Shown: piece by piece, positions 7,317 to 12,368 of the stretch
How positions within the stretch are numbered: the first letter of the stretch is position 1
Layout of the letters: every line of letters starts with the position of its first letter
Assembly: GCA_022717655.1 (NCBI GenBank)
Contig: JAIIAN010000082.1
Coordinates: 1 to 12,368 of the forward strand
From: Bacillota bacterium
GTDB lineage: Bacteria > Bacillota > Clostridia > Lachnospirales > Lachnospiraceae
DNA: 12,368 nt
Direction: 5' to 3'
Program-made: the position numbers and the translations under genes
Notes under the pieces: generated by a model
Databases searched by the model: none
The model's input: the letters and a program-made list of their open reading frames with translations, nothing else
What the model was told of the DNA's origin: nothing

Positions 7317-8003
7317 TTAATTTTTCTCTTCTTCATTGAACTGGGATACTAACTTTTTAAAAGAATTTTTCTCCAGTATTTTTTCCAGCCAGCGTTTTTT
7401 TACACCGGTTTCTTTCTGCATTTCTGCACGTTCTCCGAGACAGAAAAAGACTCTTGTATTCATTTTTTTTCGATGTTTTTTTACAAAACGCTCGATACTG
7501 AAATCTCCGGAACATCCTAAAACCGCCTGTGGTGCAAGTGCATTAATATCATTGATAATCTTATCGCAGTCGTCCTCACTGCCATCTTTTAAACTACCCT
7601 TTCCCAGAACCACAATTTGAGGATATTTTTCTTTAACATAATTAAAAAATGCGTCGACCTCTTCTTCGGTTTCTCCAAGCAGATAAATCTGATTCTGGTA
7701 ACGGGAGAGATACCAGAACAAGGTTGCAAAAAAACTGTGTCCAAGCACTTCCTCTTCCATCTGCGTGTCATCCATATTTGCAGCCTCTAATACTTCTGGC
7801 TCGTCTACAACTCCTTTATCCAGACTGTCGATGTACTCCTTAAGCTCCTCATCTTTCTGCGCTGCAAGAAGAATTTTCATATTAATCACACCATAAGTTG
7901 CCAGAATATCGTCCCTGTTCCAGTTTTCATTAATATTGTCCATTACTTCGTCCACATAGCATTTCTCAACTGAAATACCCAGAACCTGTATTTTTTCACT
8001 CAT
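7317..8003 (-). CDS. Divergent WecG/TagA/CpsF-family glycosyltransferase-like protein
   Basis: A 228-residue protein with the overall pattern of the WecG/TagA/CpsF family (GT26), which adds N-acetylmannosamine-type sugars to lipid-linked precursors. Matching parts are V-L-G-I-S-V-E at 7-13 at the N-terminus, A-T-Y-G-V-I-N at 35-41, E-V-L-G at 85-88, I-Y-L-L-G-E at 106-111, K-Y-P-Q-I-V-V-L-G at 126-134, and a basic C-terminal helix K-K-R-W-L-E-K-I-L at 202-210. Threonine 36 and aspartate 67 sit where the TagA active-site Thr and Asp are expected. However, the usual P-D-G reads V-D-E, and the usual P-K-Q-E reads F-S-I-E at 168-171. Catalytic activity is therefore uncertain. The start is ATG 8003-8001 with GGAG 7 bases upstream; a longer in-frame start 39 bases out lacks this site. 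Confidence 0.65.
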   Translation of the reverse strand: MSEKIQVLGISVEKCYVDEVMDNINENWNRDDILATYGVINMKILLAAQKDEELKEYIDSLDKGVVDEPEVLEAANMDDTQMEEEVLGHSFFATLFWYLSRYQNQIYLLGETEEEVDAFFNYVKEKYPQIVVLGKGSLKDGSEDDCDKIINDINALAPQAVLGCSGDFSIERFVKKHRKKMNTRVFFCLGERAEMQKETGVKKRWLEKILEKNSFKKLVSQFNEEEKN

Positions 8004-8056
8004 AAAACTTCTCCAGTAATCTTTAATAATGTGGTTCATCACGTATTTATTTTCTT

Positions 8057-8085
8057 ACTATAGCAGAATGGAGTGATTTTTTCAA
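8057..8085 (-). promoter_or_regulatory. Sigma-A-type promoter for the WecG-like gene
   Basis: On the minus strand TTGAAA (8085-8080) and TATAGT (8062-8057) are separated by exactly 17 bases. The -10 element is 54 bases before the gene start, leaving a leader of roughly 45 bases. The previous gene (tcdA) ends 50 bases upstream without a clear terminator, so read-through is also possible. Confidence 0.6.
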
Positions 8086-8135
8086 CCCTTGTACCCTCAC
8101 AGAGACAGTTGCTGTCCAACCAATTTCCTATTTTT

Positions 8136-8894
8136 TTATTTTTTCTTACACAAATCTTTGATCACTTCGCCTGCTATAATCAGACCGACTACAGATGGAA
8201 CAAATGCGGTACTTCCCGGAATATCACGTCGTTCTGTACATTTATGTTTTGCTCCAGGAGGACAGATACAGTTTGTTCTACAGCTGATGGACATATCCTC
8301 AATTGGACGAATTGGCTGTTCTTCAGAATAAACAACCTTTAATTTTTTTACGCCTCGTTTTTTGAGTTCTCTTCTCATGACTTTTGCAAGAGGGCAGACC
8401 TTTGTCTTATAAATATCTGCTACTTTAAACGCACTCGGGTCTAATTTATTTCCTGCACCCATACTGCTGATAATCGGAATATTTTTTTCTTTTGCTTTCA
8501 TGACAAGCTCCAGTTTTGCTGTTACCGTATCGACTGCATCTACGATATAATCATATTCCTCAAACGGAAATTCATCGGCATTTTCCGGTAGGAAGAAGGT
8601 TTTATGAATCCGCACATCGGCATTTGGATTAATCTCCAAAATACGCTCTTTCATCACGTCAGCCTTATATTTTCCCACAGTCTTTCTCGTTGCAATAATC
8701 TGACGGTTTAAATTGGTTAAACAGACTTTATCGTCATCAATCAAGTCAAATGCCCCGACTCCGCTTCGAACCAGCGCTTCACAGACATAACCGCCAACGC
8801 CTCCAACACCAAACACTGCAACCCTGGAATGTTCCAGGCGTTCCATTGCTTCTTTTCCCAGTAACAATTCTGTTCTTGAAAATTGATTTAACAT
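8136..8894 (-). CDS. tcdA: tRNA threonylcarbamoyladenosine dehydratase (TcdA)
   Basis: A 252-residue E1-like (ThiF/MoeB superfamily) enzyme. TcdA uses ATP to cyclise t6A at position 37 of ANN-decoding tRNAs to ct6A. Visible features: the nucleotide-binding loop F-G-V-G-G-V-G-G at 28-35, acidic D53-D54-D55 after the second strand, N-L-N-R-Q at 61-65 with the adenylation arginine R64, K75, and D-A-V-D-T at 119-123. The region S-M-G-A-G-N-K-L-D-P at 144-153 is characteristic of TcdA rather than ThiF or MoeB. A cysteine cluster (C205, C209, C211, C219) lies in the C-terminal part. The ATG has AAGGAG 7 bases upstream. A promoter and a hairpin leader precede the gene. Confidence 0.9.
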   Translation of the reverse strand: MLNQFSRTELLLGKEAMERLEHSRVAVFGVGGVGGYVCEALVRSGVGAFDLIDDDKVCLTNLNRQIIATRKTVGKYKADVMKERILEINPNADVRIHKTFFLPENADEFPFEEYDYIVDAVDTVTAKLELVMKAKEKNIPIISSMGAGNKLDPSAFKVADIYKTKVCPLAKVMRRELKKRGVKKLKVVYSEEQPIRPIEDMSISCRTNCICPPGAKHKCTERRDIPGSTAFVPSVVGLIIAGEVIKDLCKKK

Positions 8895-8920
8895 CTCTTC
8901 ACTCCTTATATCATAAAGAA

Positions 8921-8946
8921 GCGGATGTATCTTTCCTTACATCCGC
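8921..8946 (-). terminator. Stem-loop in the tcdA leader (possible attenuator or weak terminator)
   Basis: Perfect 9-bp arms GCGGATGTA and TACATCCGC enclose an 8-base loop. On the minus strand it is followed by TTCTTT, a weak U-tract, and then by the tcdA ribosome binding site about 15 bases further on. It lies downstream of the promoter at 8975-9003, so if that promoter is used the stem forms in the tcdA 5' leader. It may equally end transcripts arriving from the CmpB gene. Confidence 0.5.
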
Positions 8947-8974
8947 CCTCATAACCTATTCGTCTAATATGTTG

Positions 8975-9003
8975 ATTTTATAATATCTGTCCCCACTTGT
9001 CAA
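8975..9003 (-). promoter_or_regulatory. Sigma-A-type promoter for tcdA
   Basis: On the minus strand a perfect TTGACA (9003-8998) is followed after exactly 17 bases by TAAAAT (8980-8975), one base from consensus. The -10 is 80 bases before the tcdA start and the -35 begins 18 bases after the CmpB stop. This is the strongest promoter match in the window. Confidence 0.7.
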
Positions 9004-9020
9004 GACATTGGTGACGGAGT

Positions 9021-10319
9021 TCACTTTGCTTCTATTGCATTTGGATAAATTCTCTGCATCGTCTTATCATCATAATGCTGATCCAGCCAGATTTGAAGAC
9101 TGTTTTTTGCCTCCACCTGACTGCTTCTCTCATCATATCGAATGAGTGCCAGACAGGACATCATAATATTACAACTCATAAATACAATGAAAACCCAGGT
9201 CACCATTTTTCCAATTTTTATCGGTATCTTTTCAAGTTCTTTTTCAAAAAACGGAAATAATTTCTTGAACCATACAACAGCCGCAATTCCCCAGAAAAAG
9301 CAATATAATAAGTTAATTCTTCCACCCAGGTTAAATGGAATCTTACTATAATCCCAGAATACTTTTCCAAACATCATTTCGGTAAATACACTACACAAAT
9401 ACTCATAGGCTCCGCCAAGCAAAGTTCCTGCGGTAAATAAAAAACTGTCACTTTTGTCTTTATATTTATAAAGTAAGGCAGTAACTGCACCAATTGCAAG
9501 CCCCCATACAATACTAAAAGGTCCCCACACCACACTGCTTCTGCTCATCCATACACCTGCTGTGATACGGCAGAAAACCGTCTCTGTGATATCTCCTAAA
9601 AATGCCCCAATGAAAAACAGCATCACTATTTTATAAAAACCACATCCTGCTGCAAATATCTCTTTACTGGCAGTCACTGCCTCGGCTTTCACAGCCTTTG
9701 GATACGCCTTATGAATACGTGACTGTACATGTACCGTAATCCATCTTGCAATTTTAGCACTGATAGAAACAAAACGATTGTTTGCTTCCTCCCATTTTTC
9801 CAGTTTTTCACTTGTTCCTCGAAGCAAAATATAAGAGGCCAGTGCATCAAATGCCAAAGCTCCGATTAAAATCAGAAGAATCAAATGAATTAAAAATTCC
9901 GGACAGATATTTAGAAAATCAAGCAAAAGCCGATTGACCCATTTTACAATTACATAGCCTAATGCACCCCAGATGATTGAAAATGGAAGGCAGATATATC
10001 CATCCAGATTCCACTTAATATCTGAATAATCCCACCATCTCTCATGATAAATTTTCTGAATCAGATGCCCTGCAATCCATTCTACCACAGAAGCATAAAC
10101 TGCTGAAAATAAAAACAGCCATAATCCGCTCAGTTCCTGCAACCATATGGTAATCAATACTGCGCCAATTCCATAAATAATACAAAACGGGCCATTGATT
10201 AATCCTCGATTTACCACCTTCCGCTGTCTTACGGTTGCAATGACTGTCTCCAGCACCCATCCCAAAAAAGAATAAATTAGAAACAGCCATAATAATTCAT
10301 ATCCTGTAAATTGATTCAT
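9021..10319 (-). CDS. Internally duplicated CmpB-type putative ABC transporter permease
   Basis: A 432-residue polytopic membrane protein carrying the CmpB-type (putative ABC transporter type IV) domain twice. Copy 1 (about 8-128) shows S-F-L-G-W-V-L-E-T at 17-25, N-G-P-F-C-I-I-Y-G at 42-50 and W-W-D-Y-S-D-I-K-W-N-L at 95-105. Copy 2 (about 229-352) shows A-F-L-G-D-I-T-E-T at 239-247, W-G-P-F-S-I-V-W-G at 265-273 and F-W-D-Y-S-K-I-P-F-N-L at 321-331. A basic linker (about 168-220) joins them, and a last membrane segment (about 370-392) precedes an acidic soluble tail. The biochemical function of this family is not established and no ATPase partner is nearby. The ATG follows directly on the stop of the upstream gene remnant (TAG-ATG), with AGGAG 8 bases upstream. 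Confidence 0.8.
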   Translation of the reverse strand: MNQFTGYELLWLFLIYSFLGWVLETVIATVRQRKVVNRGLINGPFCIIYGIGAVLITIWLQELSGLWLFLFSAVYASVVEWIAGHLIQKIYHERWWDYSDIKWNLDGYICLPFSIIWGALGYVIVKWVNRLLLDFLNICPEFLIHLILLILIGALAFDALASYILLRGTSEKLEKWEEANNRFVSISAKIARWITVHVQSRIHKAYPKAVKAEAVTASKEIFAAGCGFYKIVMLFFIGAFLGDITETVFCRITAGVWMSRSSVVWGPFSIVWGLAIGAVTALLYKYKDKSDSFLFTAGTLLGGAYEYLCSVFTEMMFGKVFWDYSKIPFNLGGRINLLYCFFWGIAAVVWFKKLFPFFEKELEKIPIKIGKMVTWVFIVFMSCNIMMSCLALIRYDERSSQVEAKNSLQIWLDQHYDDKTMQRIYPNAIEAK

Positions 10320-10517
10320 CTAAACTTCTCCTCTCTCGTACAGCTTTTGCCTGAGAATCTTTCCAACTGCTTCTGAAAACTGATTCATATCCTGAATCTT
10401 TATCCAGTCTCTTCCAAAAATTCTCTGCACAGTTTCCATCTCACGACTGCCTCCTGTAAAAATTCCAATTACTTCGATTCCTTTAAACCTCTCAATGTCT
10501 TTTGCTTCTTTCTTTTT
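10320..10517 (-). pseudogene. 5'-truncated remnant, probably of a vWA/CobT-NorD-type gene
   Basis: An open stretch of 65 codons with no proper start runs from just after a TAA (10520-10518) to a TAG that abuts the ATG of the CmpB gene. The reading includes I-E-V-I-G-I-F-T-G-G at 14-23, R-I-F-G-R-D-W-I-K-I at 32-41 and F-S-E-A-V-G-K-I-L at 47-55. This resembles the C-terminal end of von Willebrand A domains in CobT/NorD-like proteins (last strand and helix), but the metal-site motif and the rest are absent. An ATG at codon 27 with AGGAGG 10 bases upstream could still give a 39-residue peptide. The direct stop-start junction suggests the intact ancestor was translationally coupled to the CmpB gene. 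The family assignment is by pattern only. Confidence 0.55.
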
Positions 10518-10526
10518 TTATTTTTC

Positions 10527-10555
10527 ATTATAGAAAAAATGGCCTGTAAAATCAA
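10527..10555 (-). promoter_or_regulatory. Promoter overlapping the tRNA terminator, likely for the CmpB gene
   Basis: On the minus strand TTGATT (10555-10550) and a perfect TATAAT (10532-10527) are separated by exactly 17 bases. The -35 element and most of the spacer lie inside the 3' arm and U-tract of the tRNA-Gly terminator. Transcription would begin near 10520, at the first bases of the gene remnant, about 200 bases before the CmpB start. Confidence 0.5.
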
Positions 10556-10574
10556 ATCTGATTTTACAAGCCAT
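10534..10574 (-). terminator. Rho-independent terminator after tRNA-Gly
   Basis: A 16-bp stem (10574-10559 with 10554-10539; one G-U pair) with a 4-base loop is followed on the minus strand by six T residues. It lies 23 bases after the tRNA 3' end and should stop transcripts from the tRNA and from the MATE gene behind it. Confidence 0.85.
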
Positions 10575-10596
10575 AATTAATGATAAGTACCAAAAA

Positions 10597-10667
10597 AGCG
10601 GGTGATGGGAATCGAACCCACATATCCAGCTTGGAAGGCTGGTGTTCTACCACTGAACTACACCCGC
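10597..10667 (-). tRNA. tRNA-Gly (anticodon UCC)
   Basis: A 71-base cloverleaf. The acceptor stem is GCGGGTG/CACCCGC with discriminator T. The D-arm is GTTC-AGTGGTA-GAAC. The anticodon stem CCAGC/GCTGG holds loop CTTCCAA, giving anticodon TCC, which reads GGA and GGG. The T-arm is GTGGG-TTCGATT-CCCAT with a closing G-U pair. The 3' CCA is not encoded, so it must be added after transcription. The gene has its own promoter and terminator. Confidence 0.95.
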
Positions 10668-10684
10668 ATCGCAATGCATTAACT

Positions 10685-10712
10685 ATAATACCACAATTTT
10701 CAGAAAATGCAA
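10685..10712 (-). promoter_or_regulatory. Promoter for tRNA-Gly
   Basis: On the minus strand TTGCAT (10712-10707) and TATTAT (10690-10685) are 16 bases apart, with a TGG extension directly before the -10. The -10 is 17 bases before the mature tRNA 5' end, which fits a very short 5' leader. The -35 lies inside a small palindrome just after the MATE stop. Confidence 0.6.
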
Positions 10713-10728
10713 GCATTTTTTTAATTTT

Positions 10729-12099
10729 TTATTTTGCAGAATTCTCCATACGTTTTAATTCTGGCAATATAGTACTTAACATTGTGATAAAACAAAAACT
10801 TCCACCAATTACATTTGATACCGGCTCTGCCAAAAATACACCTCTTGTTCCCATATGTAATGCATAAGGCATTAGATAAGTCAGTGGAACAACAATAAAT
10901 ACCTTCCGAAGCAGAGAAAAAAAGATTGCCTGTTTCTTTTTATTGAGTGACTTAAATACTGTCTGTCCAATATACTGCAGATCCATAAAGATAAATGCCG
11001 CAAAATACTGTTTTAATGCAATCACGGCATCTTTCATTAGTACTTCATCTGAACTGAAAATCCGAATTAGCGCATGAGGTGCTAAAATAATTACACTCCA
11101 CATAACAGCCGTATATCCCAAAATCATACTTGCCATTATCACACCTGCTTTTCGCACACGTGCCGGACGACGGGCTCCATAGTTATAACTCAAAATAGGG
11201 GAAGCCCCCTCATTCATTGCATAAATCGGAGTTTCTACTAACTGACGCACACTCGAAACAATTGTCATAACAGAAATATAAATATCTCCACCTGTGACAG
11301 AAAGCACATTATTACAGCAAATGCTCACCAGACTATTTGTAAGCTGCATGATAAATCCAGAAGTGCCCAGACTGACAATATTCTTCGCATATCCGATGCA
11401 TTCCGAAATCTCTTCTTTTTTAAGGAAATGAACTCTTAATTCAGATCTTCTGGTAAGAAAGAACAAAACAAATACTGCTGACAGACTCTGAGAAAGTACC
11501 GTTGCAATTGCTGCCCCACGCACTCCAAAGTTCAATACAAAAATAAACAACGGATCAAGTAGTAAATTTGCAACTGCTCCAATTGCAACCGAAAACATTC
11601 CGATTGTTGAATATCCCTGAGCATTGATAAAAGGATTCATTCCTACTGCAACCATAGATGGCAGTGTTCCAATCAGATAAATCATCATATACGGATATGC
11701 ATAAACCAAGGCGCTCTCTGAGGCTCCAAATAAAATCAAAAGCGGCCGGGCAAATAGTAATCCAATCATCATTAAGACAACCGCACTGCAACAGACCATC
11801 GAAAATGAGGTATTCATGATACGTCCTGCTTCCTGCTCTTTCTTCTTTCCTCTGTAGATAGAAAACAACGGAGCACCACCGCTTCCAAACAGATTTGCAA
11901 ATGCAGTAATAATTACAACCAAAGGAAAGCATAACCCTACTGCACCAAGTGCTGCTGTTCCCACCTCTGGAATTCTTGCGATATACACACGATCTACAAT
12001 ATTATATAAAAGACTCAAAATTTGCGCTACAAGCATTGGAAGAGCCGCACCAAGAATATTTCCCGTCACAGTTCCATTTTCAAAATCAATTCTCTTCAT
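10729..12099 (-). CDS. MATE family efflux transporter (MepA-like)
   Basis: A 456-residue polytopic protein with the usual MATE layout of two six-helix bundles. The N-terminal half has P-M-L-V-A-Q-I-L-S-L-L-Y-N-I-V-D-R at 21-37 and G-A-V-G at 52-55. The proline/asparagine-rich N-P-F-I-N-A-Q-G region in the first bundle and the L-L-D-P-L-F-I-F stretch are typical of MepA/DinF-side members. The second bundle starts near S-L-G-T-S-G-F-I-M-Q. Such proteins export cationic drugs, dyes or metabolites using Na+ or H+ gradients; the substrate is not readable. The ATG has AAGGAA 9 bases upstream. Length is normal and no break is seen. It follows the edge-truncated gene by 69 bases and is followed by the tRNA-Gly unit. 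Confidence 0.92.
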   Translation of the reverse strand: MKRIDFENGTVTGNILGAALPMLVAQILSLLYNIVDRVYIARIPEVGTAALGAVGLCFPLVVIITAFANLFGSGGAPLFSIYRGKKKEQEAGRIMNTSFSMVCCSAVVLMMIGLLFARPLLILFGASESALVYAYPYMMIYLIGTLPSMVAVGMNPFINAQGYSTIGMFSVAIGAVANLLLDPLFIFVLNFGVRGAAIATVLSQSLSAVFVLFFLTRRSELRVHFLKKEEISECIGYAKNIVSLGTSGFIMQLTNSLVSICCNNVLSVTGGDIYISVMTIVSSVRQLVETPIYAMNEGASPILSYNYGARRPARVRKAGVIMASMILGYTAVMWSVIILAPHALIRIFSSDEVLMKDAVIALKQYFAAFIFMDLQYIGQTVFKSLNKKKQAIFFSLLRKVFIVVPLTYLMPYALHMGTRGVFLAEPVSNVIGGSFCFITMLSTILPELKRMENSAK

Positions 12100-12168
12100 T
12101 TTTACTCATTCCTTTTCTTTTTTAGGATAAAGTCTCATCATAGAAAACTCCGTCACCCTTGGCTATGA

Positions 12169-12368
12169 TTATCTCCGTTTGCAGAGTACCTTTCGAATAA
12201 AGAAAATCAATAACAGAACAATCAAAACTGCCACAGTAACGATTCCAATCATTAACATAAAAAACTTATTTGGATTTTTCAACAATTGAACAAGGTTTCT
12301 GCTATTTTCTACTACTTTACGTCCATGTGTGGTTGCATAATACTCAGATACATTTGCAATCCCATCGC
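12169..12368 (-). CDS. C-terminal end of an unidentified membrane-anchored protein
   Basis: An open frame enters from the window edge and gives 65 residues before a TAA at 12171-12169. The first about 34 are polar (including E-Y-Y-A-T-T-H-G-R-K-V-V). A single hydrophobic segment follows at about 35-57 (F-F-M-L-M-I-G-I-V-T-V-A-V-L-I-V and on), then a basic tail R-K-V-L-C-K-R-R. This is the pattern of an extracytoplasmic protein held by one C-terminal membrane helix. D-alanyl-D-alanine carboxypeptidases end this way, but no diagnostic motif is in view, so I leave it unnamed. Confidence 0.6.
   Translation of the reverse strand, partial: DGIANVSEYYATTHGRKVVENSRNLVQLLKNPNKFFMLMIGIVTVAVLIVLLLIFFIRKVLCKRR

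Noticed and set aside
8101..8117. GACAG-CAA-CTGTC hairpin after tcdA as its terminator.
   Set aside because: It is only a 5-bp stem with no T-tract downstream on the minus strand.
2119..8966. The 11-mer TAGACGAATAG (minus strand) occurs at 2129-2119 and 8966-8956, both in intergenic DNA, each about 2-9 bases after an AAAAT/AAC context.
   Set aside because: About 18 pairs of identical 11-mers are expected by chance in a random sequence of this length. It lies in different positions relative to the likely promoters, so a shared function is not supported without a genome-wide count.
10704..10719. Palindrome AAAATGC-AA-GCATTTT just after the MATE stop as a terminator.
   Set aside because: A 7-bp stem would leave a 2-base loop and the minus-strand T-run is only four bases. 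It overlaps the tRNA -35. A T-run follows on the plus strand, but there is no plus-strand transcript to end.
5..10867. Numerous open frames of 60-119 codons on the plus strand, for example 524-883 and 3210-3512, and minus-strand frames such as 11555-11932.
   Set aside because: Each lies antisense to, or in another frame of, a well-supported gene with family motifs, and their translations show low-complexity or Cys/His/Ser-rich composition without recognisable domains.
12107..12143. Possible short upstream ORF (M-M-R-L-Y-P-K-K-E-K-E) before the MATE gene.
   Set aside because: It has no convincing ribosome binding site and is too short to distinguish from chance.
9010..12157. Inverted 12-mer GGTGACGGAGTT at 9010-9021 (plus) and 12157-12146 (minus), flanking the MATE-tRNA-CmpB segment as if marking a mobile or inverted block.
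   Set aside because: A few inverted 12-mer pairs are expected by chance at this length, the match does not extend further, no recombinase is nearby, and one copy overlaps the CmpB stop codon.
12137..12169. ATCATAG/CTATGAT inverted repeat between the right-edge gene and the MATE gene as a terminator.
   Set aside because: The stem is AT-rich and 7 bp long with a 19-base interior, and no T-tract follows.

Overview
The window looks like ordinary chromosomal DNA from a low-GC Gram-positive anaerobe, most likely a Lachnospiraceae-type Clostridia (Blautia/Dorea/Ruminococcus relatives). I infer this from the AT-rich base composition, strong AGGAGG-type ribosome binding sites, and the family versions present (CdaR-like regulator before ftsEX, FakB-type DegV, CmpB-type membrane protein). 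Every gene I can support lies on the minus strand, so transcription runs from high to low coordinates. I found no insertion sequence, phage gene or CRISPR array.

In transcription order: the C-terminus of an unidentified membrane-anchored protein enters at the right edge (12368-12169). A MepA-like MATE exporter follows (12099-10729). Next come a tRNA-Gly(UCC) with its own promoter and a strong terminator (10667-10539), a 5'-truncated remnant of what looks like a von Willebrand A/CobT-type gene (10517-10320), and an internally duplicated CmpB-type membrane protein (10319-9021). Then come the tRNA-modification enzyme TcdA (8894-8136) and a divergent WecG/TagA-family protein (8003-7317), each behind a recognisable sigma-A-type promoter.

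The core of the window is a cell-envelope cluster: a CdaR/PucR-type regulator (7087-5999), ftsE (5954-5268), ftsX (5278-4367) and a CtpA-type S41 protease (4289-3084), followed by a DegV/FakB fatty-acid-binding protein (3049-2180). FtsEX normally activates a peptidoglycan hydrolase (PcsB, EnvC or CwlO type) across the membrane. No such gene lies between ftsX and ctpA. The short gap there instead holds a strong Shine-Dalgarno sequence with no start codon and a set of inverted repeats around the ctpA ribosome binding site.

The left end carries two GNAT-fold transferase genes in tandem (DUF2156 protein, 2055-1141; Eis-like acetyltransferase, 1121-66) and the first 15 codons of another gene (47-1).

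I see no obvious new multi-gene system. The points most worth checking are the structured ftsX-ctpA gap, the decayed gene at the tRNA, the tandem-duplicated CmpB protein, and the TagA-like protein that has lost family motifs. There is no long gene-free stretch; the largest (10320-10728) holds the remnant, a terminator/promoter overlap and the tRNA.
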